Positions 47,984-56,315 of a stretch of DNA of 64,000 bases are shown here, one piece after another; position 1 is the stretch's first letter; every line of letters starts with the position of its first letter. Origin of the DNA: Pseudomonas rustica (lineage in GTDB: Bacteria; Pseudomonadota; Gammaproteobacteria; Pseudomonadales; Pseudomonadaceae). The stretch covers positions 124,001 through 188,000 of the forward strand of contig NZ_JAGYHF010000005.1 of NCBI RefSeq assembly GCF_018336155.1, written 5' to 3'. The translations under genes were made by a program, and so were the position numbers. The notes under the pieces are model-generated. The model searched no databases. It worked only from the letters and a program-made list of their open reading frames with translations, and was not told the DNA's origin.

Positions 47984-48838
47984 TTAGCCGCCGAGCGGTG
48001 TCGGGTGCGGGTGCATCACGGCGCGCTGACGCTCCTCCTGGAGGAATTTCATGATGATCGGCGCCACGGCTTCGGCGCGGGTGATCAGGAACAGGTGGCC
48101 GTCATCGATGATGTGCAGCTGCGCGTTGGGAATGCGCCAGGCGAGCATGCGCATGTTGATCAGCGGGATCAGCGGATCGTCGTCGCCGGCCAGCACCAGC
48201 GTCGGCTGATGGATCTTGTGCAGCCAGTGAATGCTCGTCCAGCCGAGGCCGGCGAACAGTTGCCAGTAATAACCGAGCTTGCCCGCCGAACGCACTTTCG
48301 CCGCGTGGCTGGCGGCCAGGGTCGGGTCGCGGCGGAACGAGCCGCCATAGATCAGCGGTGCGATGCGGATCACGTGCGAGGGCTGAATGTAGCGCCGTGG
48401 GCTGGCCATCATCCACAGCACTTTCGGTTTGCCCGGCACCATCACCGCACCGGCAGCGGTCGCCGCCAGCACCAGTTTCTTGCAGCGCTCGGGGTAGTCG
48501 TAGGCGAATTGCTGCGCGAGCGCACCGCCCCACGACACGCCGATGACGTTGACCTGCCCGTAGTCGAGGTAATCGAGCATCCGCGCCGTCAGTTTGGCCA
48601 GACCGGGAAAACGGTACGGCCGATTAGGCGTCGAAGAGCCGCCGACACCGGGGACGTCGAAAGCGATCACTTCCAGATCCGGATCCAGCGCCGCGACAAA
48701 CGGAAACACCAGCTCCAGGTTGGCGCCGATGCCGTTGAAAATCAGCAAGGGCGTCAAGTGAGGCTTGCCGGGGCGTACCGCCGTGCGGAGGGTCTGCCCA
48801 TCCAGATCGACGGTACGGAATATGAACGGTTGCGGCAT
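47984..48838 (-). CDS. phaZ: Intracellular PHA depolymerase
   Basis: A 284-residue alpha/beta-hydrolase that breaks down mcl-PHA granules. The nucleophile is Ser102 in GVSWGG, exactly the position known for P. putida PhaZ. The acid is in LVLAGDDDPLIP and the His in HIIDDGHLFLI. The oxyanion stretch is IFNGIGANLELV. It lies between phaC1 and phaC2 and shares their strand. Confidence 0.96.
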   Translation of the reverse strand: MPQPFIFRTVDLDGQTLRTAVRPGKPHLTPLLIFNGIGANLELVFPFVAALDPDLEVIAFDVPGVGGSSTPNRPYRFPGLAKLTARMLDYLDYGQVNVIGVSWGGALAQQFAYDYPERCKKLVLAATAAGAVMVPGKPKVLWMMASPRRYIQPSHVIRIAPLIYGGSFRRDPTLAASHAAKVRSAGKLGYYWQLFAGLGWTSIHWLHKIHQPTLVLAGDDDPLIPLINMRMLAWRIPNAQLHIIDDGHLFLITRAEAVAPIIMKFLQEERQRAVMHPHPTPLGG

Positions 48839-48891
48839 GCGTCAGGCCCTGTGGATTTCAAGTACACCCGTTCTCCTCTGTCGGCGTGAAC

Positions 48892-49027
48892 CCTGTGGCG
48901 AAGGGATTTATCCCCGATCGGCTGCGCAGCAGTCGCAAAATCATCACGCGCGGTTTTTCAGAACTACCGCGTCAGCTGGTTTTGGGGCCGCTTCGCAGCC
49001 CATCGGGGATAAATCCCCTCACCACAG
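48892..49027. repeat. Family F palindrome between phaC1 and phaZ
   Basis: TGTGGCGAAGGGATTTATCC and, at the far end, GGGATAAATCCCCTCACCAC form long imperfect inverted arms. Inner arms CGATCGGCTGCGCAGC and GCTTCGCAGCCCATCG continue the stem. This family occurs only once here. It may end or attenuate transcription between phaC1 and phaZ. Confidence 0.8.
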
Positions 49028-49063
49028 TTTCACCCCACAGTTCGGGGAAACGAGGTGTGTCAG

Positions 49064-50743
49064 TTACCGCTCGTGTACGTATGTGCCCGGCGAAGCTTCG
49101 CCCGCCGGATGTGCCTTGTTGCCCAGTTTCAGCGGGGCCTTTTTCAGGTTGCCCGAGCGCTCGGCCTGCCAGGCCTGCCAGTGCAGCCACCAGGAATCGG
49201 TATGCTTGGTCGAGTTCTCTTGCCAGTCATCGGCATTCGCGGCCATTTCTTCGCCGGTCATGTAGCGCGATTTCGGGTTGCCCGGCGGATTGAGGATGCT
49301 CTGGATGTGCCCGCTGCTCGACAGCACGAACTCCACCTTGCCACCGAACAACTGCGCCGACTTGTAGCAGGACTTCCACGGTGTGATGTGGTCGTTGGTG
49401 CCGGCCAGCGAGAAGATATCGGCGGTGACCTGCTTGAGGTCGATCGGCGTGCCGCACACTTCCAGTGCATTCGGGCGGATCAGTGGGTTGTTTTTGAACA
49501 TCTCGATCAGGTCGCCGTGGAACGCCGCCGGCAACCGTGTGGTGTCGTTGTTCCAGAACAGGATGTCGAACACCGGTGGCTCGTTGCCGAGCAGGTAGTT
49601 GTTGACCCAGTAGTTCCAGATCAGGTCGTTCGGGCGCATCCACGCAAAGACCTTGGCCATGTCTTTACCTTCGAGCACGCCGGCCTGATACGAATGACGC
49701 TTGGCGGTCTCCAGGGTCTGCTCGTCGACAAACAGGGCGACGTCGCTGTCCAGCGTCGTGTCGAGCACGCTCACCAGCAGCGTAAGGGAGTTGACCTTCT
49801 TCTCGCCGATCGCCGCGTAGTGGCCGAGCAGGGCGGTGCAGGTGATGCCGCCGGAACAGGCGCCAAGCATGTTGATGTCTTTGCTGCCGGTAATTGCGGT
49901 GACCACGTCGACCGCTTCTTTCAGTGCATCGATGTACGTCGACAGGCCCCACTCGCGCTGCGCCTTGGTCGGGTTGCGCCAGCTGACGATAAACGTCTGC
50001 ACGTTATTGCGCAGGCAGAACCGCGCCAGGCTCTTGTCCGGGCTGAGGTCGAATACGTAGAACTTGTTGATCTGTGGCGGCACCACCAGCAATGGACGCT
50101 CGTGGACTTGCTCGGTGATCGGCTTGTACTGGATCAGCTCCAGTACGTCGTTGCGAAACACCACCGCGCCTTCGGTCACGCCGAGGCTCTTGCCGACTTC
50201 GAATGCGCCCATGTTGACCTGGCTCGGCATGCCGCCGTTGTGTACCAGATCCTTGGCCAGATGCGAGAGGCCGTCGAGCAGGCTCTTGCCACCGGTTTCG
50301 AAGAAACGTTTGACCGCTGCGGGGTTGGCCGCCGAGTTAGTCGGGGCCATGGCTTCGGTCATCAGGTTGATGACGAAGTGGCCGCGCGCGATGTCTTTCG
50401 GTGAGAGGCTGCTGTCATCAATCCAGGAGTGGAGTTCCTTGCGCCACGCCAGATAGGTTTGCAGATAACGTTTGTAGAGCGGGTTCTGGCTCCACGCAGG
50501 ATCGGCGAAGCGACGGTCATCGCCGGCCGGTTGCAGTTCGGATTTGCCGAACAACACGTTCTTCAGCTCAAGGCCGAAATGGGTGACGTGCTTGACGCTA
50601 TGGATCGGTTGTTTGATGGCCTGTTTCAGCACCATACGAGCAGAGGCGAGCAGATCCTTTCCACGTAGCCCAACGACAGGATTAAGCCCCAAGGTGTTTT
50701 CCGAGGCTTGGTACTTCAAGTCATCGTTATTCTTGTTACTCAT
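49064..50743 (-). CDS. phaC1: Class II PHA synthase 1
   Basis: A 559-residue class II PHA synthase that makes medium-chain-length polymer on the granule surface. The catalytic Cys is residue 296 in MLGACSGGITCTAL; Asp lies in SLAGTNDHITPW and His in LSSSGHIQSILNPPGNP. Class II length and the conserved N-terminal LNPVVGLRGKDLL are both present. The ATG is preceded by GGAG 8 bases upstream. A sigma-54-like element lies about 45-60 bases before the start. It is the first gene of phaC1ZC2D. Confidence 0.97.
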   Translation of the reverse strand: MSNKNNDDLKYQASENTLGLNPVVGLRGKDLLASARMVLKQAIKQPIHSVKHVTHFGLELKNVLFGKSELQPAGDDRRFADPAWSQNPLYKRYLQTYLAWRKELHSWIDDSSLSPKDIARGHFVINLMTEAMAPTNSAANPAAVKRFFETGGKSLLDGLSHLAKDLVHNGGMPSQVNMGAFEVGKSLGVTEGAVVFRNDVLELIQYKPITEQVHERPLLVVPPQINKFYVFDLSPDKSLARFCLRNNVQTFIVSWRNPTKAQREWGLSTYIDALKEAVDVVTAITGSKDINMLGACSGGITCTALLGHYAAIGEKKVNSLTLLVSVLDTTLDSDVALFVDEQTLETAKRHSYQAGVLEGKDMAKVFAWMRPNDLIWNYWVNNYLLGNEPPVFDILFWNNDTTRLPAAFHGDLIEMFKNNPLIRPNALEVCGTPIDLKQVTADIFSLAGTNDHITPWKSCYKSAQLFGGKVEFVLSSSGHIQSILNPPGNPKSRYMTGEEMAANADDWQENSTKHTDSWWLHWQAWQAERSGNLKKAPLKLGNKAHPAGEASPGTYVHER

Positions 50744-50788
50744 CTACGACGCTCCATTGTCCTGAGACGAGTACCCGGTTTTCTGCTG

Positions 50789-50804
50789 TGCAGTTCCACA
50801 GCCA
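50789..50804 (-). promoter_or_regulatory. Sigma-54-like promoter of phaC1
   Basis: Read on the minus strand, TGGCTGTGGAACTGCA has GG and GC 10 bases apart and ends TGCA. The predicted start would give a leader of about 35 bases before phaC1. The match outside GG/GC is partial. The rest of the 258-base gap to the DUF971 gene has no gene I can support. Confidence 0.45.
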
Positions 50805-51001
50805 ATGCCAGGTACTACTGCTCGGGTGACCGTTAATTCTGCATAGCTGTTTTACAGTCGTAGTGCACTGCAGGGAACTTGCCAGCTCCATTGGTTACCC
50901 GAGTTTAATTTTTTTCGCAAGCGGGCCGATCCTCGGCCTCACAGCGGAGCATTCAAACAGATGAAGTTAGAAAATGCCCTCTAAAGAGCGCGAGGCTCGG
51001 A

Positions 51002-51379
51002 CTAGAGCATCAGCTTGACGATCGACTCGTCGGGATCGCGGGTTTTTCCGGCAGCTTTGAGCTCGGCGAGATAATCGGCCCAGAGTGCGTCAAATCGTCG
51101 CCCCAGCTCGTAGAGGTATTCCCAGGTGAACAGACCACTGTCGTGACCGTCGTCGAAGGTCAGTTTCAGTGCGTACTGACCGGCCGGTTCTACTTTGCTC
51201 AGACCGACGTGAATCTTGCCGAATTGCAGAATCGGATTGCCGTGGCCTTGAACCTCGGCGGAGGGAGAATGCACGCGCAGAAATTCGGCGGGCAGGGTGT
51301 ACTCCTCGCCGGACGCGTATTTGAGCGTCAGGGTTTTCGAGGCTTTGTGCAGTTTGATGTCGGTGGGGATAATAGTCAT
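51002..51379 (-). CDS. DUF971 domain protein
   Basis: A 125-residue protein of the DUF971 family, the same fold as the N-terminal domain of gamma-butyrobetaine hydroxylases. ITLKY-like LTLKYASGEEYTLPAEFLRV and LTFDDGHDSGLFTWEYLYEL are family-typical. Stand-alone DUF971 proteins have been linked to iron-sulphur or metal handling, but the role here is unproven. It lies downstream of hslVU in the same direction, separated by a REP pair. Confidence 0.85.
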   Translation of the reverse strand: MTIIPTDIKLHKASKTLTLKYASGEEYTLPAEFLRVHSPSAEVQGHGNPILQFGKIHVGLSKVEPAGQYALKLTFDDGHDSGLFTWEYLYELGRRFDALWADYLAELKAAGKTRDPDESIVKLML

Positions 51380-51404
51380 TGCAGGTCATCCGACTAGAGG
51401 AACA

Positions 51405-51496
51405 CCCTGTAGGAGCTGCCGAAGGCTGCGATCTGTTGATCTTGTCTGTTAAAAATCAAAATCAAAAGATCGCAGCCTGCGGCAGCTCCTACAGGG
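51405..51496. repeat. Family A REP pair
   Basis: CCCTGTAGGAGCTGCCGAAG and its reverse complement, reversed arm order as at 15.4 kb. It lies 8 bases after the hslU stop and could act as its terminator. Confidence 0.85.
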
Positions 51497-51504
51497 AAGG
51501 TGAC

Positions 51505-52842
51505 CTACAGGATATAACGGGACAGGTCTTCGTTCTCCGCCAATTCGCCGAGGTGGCTGTTGACGTATTCGGCGTCGATCAGAATCGGCTTCTCATCGTG
51601 GGTGCTGGCCATATCGCCGGCGCTGAACGACACCTCTTCGAGCAGACGCTCAAGCAGGGTGTGCAGGCGACGGGCACCGATGTTCTCGGTTTTCTCGTTG
51701 ACCTGCCAGGCGATCTCGGCGATGCGCTTGATGCCTTCCGGCTGGAACTGAATGTTCAAACCTTCGGTTTTCAGCAGTGCGCAGTATTGCTCGGTGAGCG
51801 AGGCGTGCGGTTCGCTGAGGATGCGTTCGAAGTCCGACGGGCTCAGTGCTTTCAGTTCAACGCGGATCGGCAGGCGACCTTGCAGCTCAGGCACCAGATC
51901 GCTCGGCTTGCTCAGGTGGAACGCACCGGACGCGATGAACAGGATGTGGTCGGTTTTGACCATGCCCAGTTTGGTGTTGACGGTGCAGCCTTCGATCAGC
52001 GGCAGCAAGTCGCGCTGCACGCCTTCACGGGAGACATCGGCGCCGCCGACATTGCCACGCTTGGCGACTTTGTCGATTTCGTCGATGAACACGATGCCGT
52101 GCTGTTCAACCGCTTCCAGCGCTTTGGCTTTCAGCTCTTCTTCGTTGACCAGACGCCCGGCTTCTTCGTCACGCACCAGCTTCAGCGCTTCTTTGACCTT
52201 GAGCTTGCGCGACTTCTTCTTGCCCTTGCCCATGTTGGCGAACAACGACTGCAACTGGTTGGTCATTTCTTCCATGCCCGGTGGCGCGGAGATATCGACG
52301 CCGGCCACTTCGGCGACTTCGATTTCGATCTCCTTGTCATCCAGCTGACCTTCGCGCAGACGCTTGCGGAACAGCTGACGGGTGTTGGAATCGGAACTTG
52401 GCGCTTCTTCATTGCTGAAGCCCATGCGTGCCGGCGGCAGCAGCGCGTCGAGGATACGATCCTCGGCAGCGTCTTCGGCGCGGTGGCGCACGCGGGTCAT
52501 TTCCTGCTCACGGAGCAACTTGAGCGCCGCGTCGGCCAGATCACGGATGATCGATTCGACGTCACGGCCGACGTAGCCGACTTCGGTGAACTTGGTCGCT
52601 TCGACTTTGATGAACGGCGCGTTGGCGAGTTTCGCCAGACGACGGGCGATCTCGGTTTTACCGACACCGGTCGGGCCGATCATCAGGATGTTCTTCGGGG
52701 TCACTTCAACGCGCAGCTCTTCAGGCAGCTGCATGCGGCGCCAGCGGTTGCGCAGGGCAATCGCGACGGCGCGTTTGGCATCGTCCTGGCCGATGATGTG
52801 ACGGTTGAGTTCGTGGACGATTTCGCGGGGAGTCATGGACAT
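51505..52842 (-). CDS. hslU: ATP-dependent protease ATPase subunit HslU
   Basis: A 445-residue AAA+ unfoldase that feeds substrates to the HslV peptidase in the cytosol. Walker A is [15 protein letters not shown] near residue 56, Walker B is [14 protein letters not shown] near 250, the arginine-bearing [15 protein letters not shown] is the sensor region, and the C-terminal end SRYIL docks into HslV. The I-domain occupies about 110-235. It lies 54 bases after hslV. A second ATG two codons in is an equal start candidate. Confidence 0.97.
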   Translation of the reverse strand: MSMTPREIVHELNRHIIGQDDAKRAVAIALRNRWRRMQLPEELRVEVTPKNILMIGPTGVGKTEIARRLAKLANAPFIKVEATKFTEVGYVGRDVESIIRDLADAALKLLREQEMTRVRHRAEDAAEDRILDALLPPARMGFSNEEAPSSDSNTRQLFRKRLREGQLDDKEIEIEVAEVAGVDISAPPGMEEMTNQLQSLFANMGKGKKKSRKLKVKEALKLVRDEEAGRLVNEEELKAKALEAVEQHGIVFIDEIDKVAKRGNVGGADVSREGVQRDLLPLIEGCTVNTKLGMVKTDHILFIASGAFHLSKPSDLVPELQGRLPIRVELKALSPSDFERILSEPHASLTEQYCALLKTEGLNIQFQPEGIKRIAEIAWQVNEKTENIGARRLHTLLERLLEEVSFSAGDMASTHDEKPILIDAEYVNSHLGELAENEDLSRYIL

Positions 52843-52896
52843 AGTAGTTGACGGTCCTCAAGCAAAAACAAGCCGTGGCACTGGGCCGCGTCAGGC

Positions 52897-53427
52897 TTAT
52901 TCAGCGAGATCCTGCTCCTCAATGGTCTGAGTGTGGTTGGTGAATACACAGATGTCGCCGGCGATACCGAGGGCGGTTTCGACGATTTCGCGAGCCGACA
53001 GGTCGGTCTTTTTCAGCAGGGCGCTGGCCGCAGCCTGTGCGTAGCCGCCGCCGGAACCCATGGCGATCAGGCCGTCTTCGGGTTCGACCACGTCACCGTT
53101 GCCGGTGATGATCAGGGAAGCGTCTTTGTTGGCAACCGCGAGCATCGCTTCGAGGCGGCTCAGGGAGCGGTCGGTGCGCCATTCTTTGGCAAGTTCGACC
53201 GCAGCGCGCACCAGATGGCCCTGATGTTTTTCAAGCTGGCCTTCGAAGCGTTCGAAGAGGGTAAAGGCGTCGGCGGTGGCACCGGCAAATCCGGCGATGA
53301 CCTGGCCGTGGTACAGGCGACGAACTTTTTTCGCGTTGCCTTTCATCACGGTATTGCCGAGAGAAACCTGGCCGTCGCCGCCCATGACGACTTTGCCGTG
53401 ACGGCGGACTGAAACGATGGTGGTCAA
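52897..53427 (-). CDS. hslV: ATP-dependent protease peptidase subunit HslV
   Basis: A 176-residue Ntn-hydrolase protease subunit, proteasome beta-like. The catalytic N-terminal threonine must follow the initiator directly. This fits a TTG start at 53427 (TTG-ACC-ACC, (M)[20 protein letters not shown]), with GGAG 9 bases upstream. The ATG further upstream would add 16 residues before the threonine and block activity unless removed. The GDGQVSLG and [17 protein letters not shown] stretches are typical. The heat-shock pair hslVU is probably one operon. Confidence 0.95.
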   Translation of the reverse strand: MTTIVSVRRHGKVVMGGDGQVSLGNTVMKGNAKKVRRLYHGQVIAGFAGATADAFTLFERFEGQLEKHQGHLVRAAVELAKEWRTDRSLSRLEAMLAVANKDASLIITGNGDVVEPEDGLIAMGSGGGYAQAAASALLKKTDLSAREIVETALGIAGDICVFTNHTQTIEEQDLAE

Positions 53428-53534
53428 GGGAAGAGTCTCCACACAGCGGGGCGAAAGTGCCTTATGCCCATTCATATGGGGGTGCTGGAGAGGATTTCAA
53501 CCTTAGTGCCGGAGAAGGGACGAGCGGTGACCAA

Positions 53535-53620
53535 CTGTAGGAGCTGCCGAAGGCTGCGATCTTTTGATCCTGATCTGAAAGCAAAATCAAAAGATCGCAG
53601 CCTGCGGCAGCTCCTACAGG
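53535..53620. repeat. Family A REP pair
   Basis: CTGTAGGAGCTGCCGAAGGC and its reverse complement with spacer. It lies between hslV and the SPOR-protein gene on the minus strand. The rest of the 232-base gap is unassigned. Confidence 0.85.
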
Positions 53621-53659
53621 GGGGTTGCGTCGCCTGTGGGAGCGGTTTTCTACGGAGGG

Positions 53660-54364
53660 TCAGCGGCTTTGGCGTTGTTGTAACAACAGGTTGCTAAAAC
53701 CGCTGCCCGCCAGTTGTTTCTGCGCTGTGGTCAGTTGTTCGCGGTTGCTGAACGGGCCGACCAGCACGCGGTACCAGGTTTCATCTTTCACCGTGCCCGA
53801 TTCAACCGCGACCGCCTGGCCGAGCAGAATGATCTGCGCACGCACTTTGTCCGCGTCCGCCTCTTTGCGGAACGAACCGGCCTGGAGGAAGAACTTGGTC
53901 ACGGGCGCCGCTTTCACCGGTGGCGCCGGTGGCGGGGTGATCCCGGCCAGCGCCGCCTGAGCACGCGCAGTGTCGATTTTCGCCGCTTCCGCCGGGGTCA
54001 CCGGAGTGGTCGGCACTTGTGGCGTCGGCAGGGTTTTCTCCGGCACGGCGTCGGGCGGCACGATCACTTCCGATTCCGGCAGCAGGGTGTAGAAGTCGTA
54101 CTTCGGTTTCACAGGCTGGGTCGGGCTCGGCGGGGTCTTGTTGGCCTCGGCGATCTTCGACGCTTTCTGCTGTTGGGCTTGCTCGACTTTCTCACGCTTG
54201 ACCGTGTCGCTGCCCTTGCCCGGCTCCAGCTTCATCAGAAACACGATGAACGCGCCGACCGTCAGGCCGATGGCCATCCACAGCCAACCCGGAATCGGTT
54301 GCTTCGCAGGAGCTTGGTAACGGCTGGCGCCACGCTTGGGTGCAGGTTTTTTCTTGGCAGCCAA
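53660..54364 (-). CDS. SPOR-domain cell-division-type membrane protein
   Basis: A 234-residue bitopic protein: basic N-terminus (MAAKKKPAPKRGASRYQ), one membrane segment (about 27-45), a long Pro/Thr/Ala-rich periplasmic linker, and a C-terminal SPOR domain (about 155-230, KFFLQAGSFRKEADADKVRA ... YRVLVGPFSNREQLTTAQKQ). SPOR domains bind glycan strands lacking stem peptides at the septum. The architecture resembles FtsN, but identity with FtsN is not proven. The start is TTG, one base after the argS stop, so it is cotranscribed with argS. Confidence 0.88.
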   Translation of the reverse strand: MAAKKKPAPKRGASRYQAPAKQPIPGWLWMAIGLTVGAFIVFLMKLEPGKGSDTVKREKVEQAQQQKASKIAEANKTPPSPTQPVKPKYDFYTLLPESEVIVPPDAVPEKTLPTPQVPTTPVTPAEAAKIDTARAQAALAGITPPPAPPVKAAPVTKFFLQAGSFRKEADADKVRAQIILLGQAVAVESGTVKDETWYRVLVGPFSNREQLTTAQKQLAGSGFSNLLLQQRQSR

Positions 54365-54365
54365 C

Positions 54366-56102
54366 TTACATACGCTCCAGAGTTTCCAGACCCAACAGCT
54401 CCAGGCCTTGCTTGAGGGTGCGACCGGTCAGCGCGGCCAGACGCAGACGGCTCTGCATCTGGGCCGGCGTTTCGGCGGCGAGGATCGGGCAGTTCTCGTA
54501 GAAGCTGGAGAACAGACCGGCAACGTCATACAGATAAGTGCAGAGAATGTGCGGCGTGCCTTTGTCGGACACGTTGTTCAGCACTTCGCCGAACTGCGCC
54601 AGTTTCGCCGCCAGCTCTTGTTCGTGCTCGGCTTCGAGAACGATCTGGCCGTCGACTTCGCTGAAGTCCTTGCCCAGCTTGCGGAACACACCGGCGACGC
54701 GGGTGTAAGCGTAAAGCAGGTACGGCGCGGTGTTGCCTTCGAAGTTCAGCATCAGGTCGAAGTTGAAGCTGTAGTCGCTGGTGCGGTGCTTCGACAGGTC
54801 GGCGTATTTCACCGCGCCGATGCCGACGACTTTGGCGATGTTGCGCAGTTCGTCTTCGGCCAGTGTCGGGTTCTTCTCTTTAACCAGGTTGTAGGCACGT
54901 TCCTGCGCTTCGGTCAGCAGGTCGATCAGCTTCACGGTGCCGCCGTCACGGGTCTTGAACGGACGGCCATCGGCGCCGTTCATGGTGCCGAAGCCCATGT
55001 GTTCCATCTCCATCGGATGGGTTACAAAACCGGCCTTGCGCGCCACGGCGAACACTTGCTGGAAGTGCAGGGCCTGACGCTGATCGACGAAGTACAGCGC
55101 GCGATCGGCTTTCAGTTTGCCGCTGCGGTAGCGCACGGCCGCCAAGTCAGTGGTGGCATACAGGTAACCGCCGTCAGCCTTGACGATGATCACCGGCAGC
55201 GGGTCGCCATCGGCATTTTTGAATTCGTCGAGGAACACGCACTGGGCGCCGTTGCTCTCGACCAGCATGCCAGCGGCTTTCAGGTCGTTGACCACGTTGA
55301 TCAGGTCGTCGTTGTAGGCGCTTTCGCCCATCACGTCGGCCATGGTCAGTTTGACGTTGAGCAGTTCGTAGATTTTCTGGCAGTGCGACAGCGAGATGTC
55401 CTTGAACTTCGTCCACAGCGCCAGGCAATCAGCATCGCCGGCCTGCAGCTTGACCACCAGGCCACGGGCGCGGTCGGCGAATTCTTCGGATTCATCGAAA
55501 CGTTGTTTGGCGGCGCGGTAGAAGTTTTCCAGATCCGACAGCTCGTCGCTGGTGATCGGGTTTTCCTGCAGATACGCCATCAGCATGCCGAACTGGGTGC
55601 CCCAGTCGCCGACGTGGTTCTGACGGATCACTTCATCGCCGAGGAATTCGAGGACGCGGGCCACGCCGTCGCCAATGATGGTCGAACGCAAGTGGCCGAC
55701 GTGCATCTCTTTGGCCAGATTCGGTGCCGACAGGTCGACCACGGTGCGCTGCGCCGGGCCGGCCTTGCGCACGCCAACATGGGCATCAGCCAAGGCAGCG
55801 TCGAGACGCGAGGCCAAAGCCTGAGTGTTCTGGAAGAAGTTGATGAAGCCCGGGCCAGCGATTTCGGCTTTGGTGACGTTTTCGTCAGCCGGCAGCGCGG
55901 CGATGATTTTTTCCGCCAGATCGCGCGGCTTCATGCCCGCAGGCTTGGCCAGCATCATCGCGATGTTGCTGGCGAAATCGCCGTGGGTTTTGTCACGGGC
56001 GTTCTCCACCTGAATCGCCGGCGACAGGCCTTCAGGCAACACACCTTCGTTGACGAGTTGGGTGAGGGCTTGTTGGATCAGCTGGCGAATGGTGTCTTTC
56101 AT
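54366..56102 (-). CDS. argS: Arginyl-tRNA synthetase
   Basis: A 578-residue class I synthetase charging tRNA-Arg. The Add-1 N-terminal domain (about 1-110) is followed by the HIGH-type motif in [11 protein letters not shown], the catalytic core, and the C-terminal anticodon-binding DALR domain ending [20 protein letters not shown]. As in many ArgRS proteins, the KMSK motif is degenerate (FKTRDGGTV region). The ATG at 56102 gives [13 protein letters not shown]; earlier in-frame codons do not look conserved. Confidence 0.97.
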   Translation of the reverse strand: MKDTIRQLIQQALTQLVNEGVLPEGLSPAIQVENARDKTHGDFASNIAMMLAKPAGMKPRDLAEKIIAALPADENVTKAEIAGPGFINFFQNTQALASRLDAALADAHVGVRKAGPAQRTVVDLSAPNLAKEMHVGHLRSTIIGDGVARVLEFLGDEVIRQNHVGDWGTQFGMLMAYLQENPITSDELSDLENFYRAAKQRFDESEEFADRARGLVVKLQAGDADCLALWTKFKDISLSHCQKIYELLNVKLTMADVMGESAYNDDLINVVNDLKAAGMLVESNGAQCVFLDEFKNADGDPLPVIIVKADGGYLYATTDLAAVRYRSGKLKADRALYFVDQRQALHFQQVFAVARKAGFVTHPMEMEHMGFGTMNGADGRPFKTRDGGTVKLIDLLTEAQERAYNLVKEKNPTLAEDELRNIAKVVGIGAVKYADLSKHRTSDYSFNFDLMLNFEGNTAPYLLYAYTRVAGVFRKLGKDFSEVDGQIVLEAEHEQELAAKLAQFGEVLNNVSDKGTPHILCTYLYDVAGLFSSFYENCPILAAETPAQMQSRLRLAALTGRTLKQGLELLGLETLERM

Positions 56103-56232
56103 GGTCTTCTCTTTCGACCGCAAGCGCGGCGGCGCATCGATGCGCGGGTGGAAAAACTGGGCATTATCCGTTGCGAAGACGGGCTTGCCAACCTTAGCAG
56201 GCAGGATGTGGATATGTGGTGACATTAAAAGC

Positions 56233-56310
56233 AAAAGATCGCAGCCTGCGGCAGCTCCTACACGGGGATCTGGGTTTTCCTGTAGGAGCTGCCGAAGGCT
56301 GCGATCTTTT
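56233..56310. repeat. Family A REP pair
   Basis: AAAAGATCGCAGCCTGCGGC and its reverse complement with slight arm differences (CTGCGG against CCGAAGG). It lies between argS and priA, five bases from the priA stop. Confidence 0.85.
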
Positions 56311-56315
56311 GATCT

